Shown here one piece after another: positions 6,248 to 7,014 of a DNA stretch of 7,014 nucleotides. The notes below the pieces were generated by a model, which was not told the origin of the DNA, did no database searches, and saw only the letters and a program-made list of their open reading frames with translations. Location: assembly GCA_916719935.1 (NCBI GenBank), contig CAKAPY010000068.1, positions 1 to 7,014 on the forward strand. The letters run 5' to 3'. The position numbers and the translations under genes are program-made. Origin of the DNA: an uncultured Actinomyces sp. Its GTDB lineage: Bacteria; Actinomycetota; Actinomycetes; Actinomycetales; Actinomycetaceae. Within the stretch, counting starts at the first letter, position 1, and every line of letters begins with the position of its first letter.

Positions 6248-6865
6248 TTAGATGTACCAGGTGGGATCGTCTTCCCAGCAATTTGGATCGATGATGAGAT
6301 CGCGATCGTCCTCCACCATTCGTTCTTCTGGTTTCTGACGCAACTTTGCTGGGACGCCGATCGCAACAGCGTCTTCGGGGACATCCTTGGTGACGACGGC
6401 ATTGGCTCCAACTTTGGCTCCATCACCTACAGTGATCGGGCCAAGAACCTTTGCGCCAGCACCGATCATGACGTGATTACCAATGGTTGGATGACGTTTT
6501 CCGGGGTTCATGGCGACACCACCCAAGGTCACCCCGTGGAAGATCACAACGTCTTCACCGACCTCGGCTGTTTGCCCAATCACGACGCCAGTCGCGTGGT
6601 CAATGAATACGCGGCGCCCGATAGTTGCCTCGGGATGAATATCAACCCCGGTCGCCATCCGTGCAATTGAGGAAAGGACGCGGGCGGGAGTGCGTAGCGC
6701 GGGGTGAGACCACATCGCGTGTGTCACCCGGTGAGTCCACAGTGCGTGGACGCCGGGGTATGCGAGTGCGACTTCAAGAGTCGAACGTGCCGCGGGATCG
6801 CGCCGTTTTGCCGTTCGAAGATCCTCTGCAAGAAGCTGAATAATCTTGCGTGGAGACGAGGCCAT
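6248..6865 (-). CDS. cysE: serine O-acetyltransferase, short form
   Basis: Transfers acetyl from acetyl-CoA to L-serine, giving O-acetylserine, the substrate of cysteine synthase CysK; first committed step of cysteine synthesis. It has 205 residues. An N-terminal helical part (1-65) includes the family-typical RDPAARSTLEVALAYPGVHALW, and a left-handed beta-helix of hexapeptide repeats spans about 70-170. The catalytic residues align with E. coli Asp143, His158 and His193 as Asp75 (VDIHP), His90 (IDHATG) and His125 (KRHP), with identical spacing. The family motif GVTLGG is present. The tail is acidic and ends WYI, with a C-terminal isoleucine as used by CysE to dock into CysK. It is shorter than the E. 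coli enzyme because the N-terminal domain is reduced, as in many Gram-positive SATs. ATG 6865 has GGAG 8 nt upstream. CysK is not in the window but may lie just to the right. Confidence 0.97.
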   Translation of the reverse strand: MASSPRKIIQLLAEDLRTAKRRDPAARSTLEVALAYPGVHALWTHRVTHAMWSHPALRTPARVLSSIARMATGVDIHPEATIGRRVFIDHATGVVIGQTAEVGEDVVIFHGVTLGGVAMNPGKRHPTIGNHVMIGAGAKVLGPITVGDGAKVGANAVVTKDVPEDAVAIGVPAKLRQKPEERMVEDDRDLIIDPNCWEDDPTWYI

Positions 6866-6873
6866 GGGTAGTT

Positions 6874-6877
6874 CTCC
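6874..6877 (-). promoter_or_regulatory. ribosome binding site of cysE (GGAG)
   Basis: GGAG on the minus strand, 8 nt before ATG 6865; it supports this start, which also coincides with the start of CysE family similarity. Confidence 0.6.
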
Positions 6878-6900
6878 GTCAGTTGCTCGTGGTCAGTGTT

Positions 6901-6924
6901 GCACTTTCGTGAGGGATGAAGTGC
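6901..6924. repeat. 6-bp inverted repeat upstream of cysE
   Basis: GCACTT (6901-6906) and AAGTGC (6919-6924) are inverted copies with a 12-nt spacer, 35 bp upstream of the cysE start. The element could be an operator or a leader hairpin. The arms are short and no convincing -10/-35 pair for cysE is visible nearby, so the support is slight. Confidence 0.3.
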
Positions 6925-6972
6925 TCGGAGGGTTTGGACTGTCGTGTGCGTTCTTGGGCGGGAACGCAGAAA

Positions 6973-7005
6973 TGGGGTGGATGAGCCGCGAGCTCATCCA
7001 CCCCA
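6973..7005 (-). terminator. strong hairpin, probable terminator of a minus-strand gene to the right
   Basis: TGGGGTGGATGAGC (6973-6986) and its exact reverse complement (6992-7005) form a 14-bp perfect stem closed by a 5-nt CGCGA loop. On the minus strand the stem is followed by TTTCTG, a short T tract, while the plus strand continues without Ts. This favours termination of minus-strand transcription coming from beyond the window edge. It would separate that gene from cysE, which then needs its own promoter between about 6870 and 6972. Confidence 0.75.
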
Positions 7006-7014
7006 GACCTGTCA

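Noticed and set aside
6188..6670. Plus-strand open frame of 160 codons across the cysE 3' half
   Set aside because: Antisense to the hexapeptide-repeat region of cysE, with no recognisable family; a shadow.

Overview
The window looks like ordinary chromosomal DNA from a Gram-positive actinobacterium. Pointers are an actinobacterial-style manganese regulator of the DtxR superfamily, a leucyl-tRNA synthetase with a KMGKS loop and an extra segment in its connective region, a mycobacterial-type Nei glycosylase ending in a four-cysteine zinc finger, and several genes with no clear Shine-Dalgarno. Base composition is moderately high in G+C by eye. A member of the Actinomycetaceae would fit, but the genus is a guess.

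Layout from left to right: the 5' 65 nt of a tRNA-Lys(CUU) on the minus strand, cut off by the window edge; a manganese-type DtxR-family repressor (plus); a small HIT-family nucleotide hydrolase (minus), convergent with the regulator and divergent from leuS; leuS (plus), followed 2 bp later by a long nei DNA glycosylase gene, very probably in the same operon; then, convergent with these, a GNAT acetyltransferase and a short-form serine O-acetyltransferase gene cysE, both minus. The right edge carries a perfect 14-bp hairpin, probably the terminator of a minus-strand gene outside the window.

The genes fall into small units rather than one system: translation (tRNA-Lys, leuS), DNA repair coupled to leuS (nei), metal homeostasis (mntR), nucleotide hydrolysis (HIT), cysteine synthesis (cysE) and an unassigned acetyltransferase. 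No mobile element, CRISPR array, phage gene or toxin-antitoxin pair is visible, and I see no new multi-gene system. The points worth a second look are regulatory palindromes at three intergenic regions, a probable leaderless GNAT gene with a palindrome over its start codon, the Mn-type metal ligands of the regulator, two insertions in Nei, and the C-terminal isoleucine of CysE.
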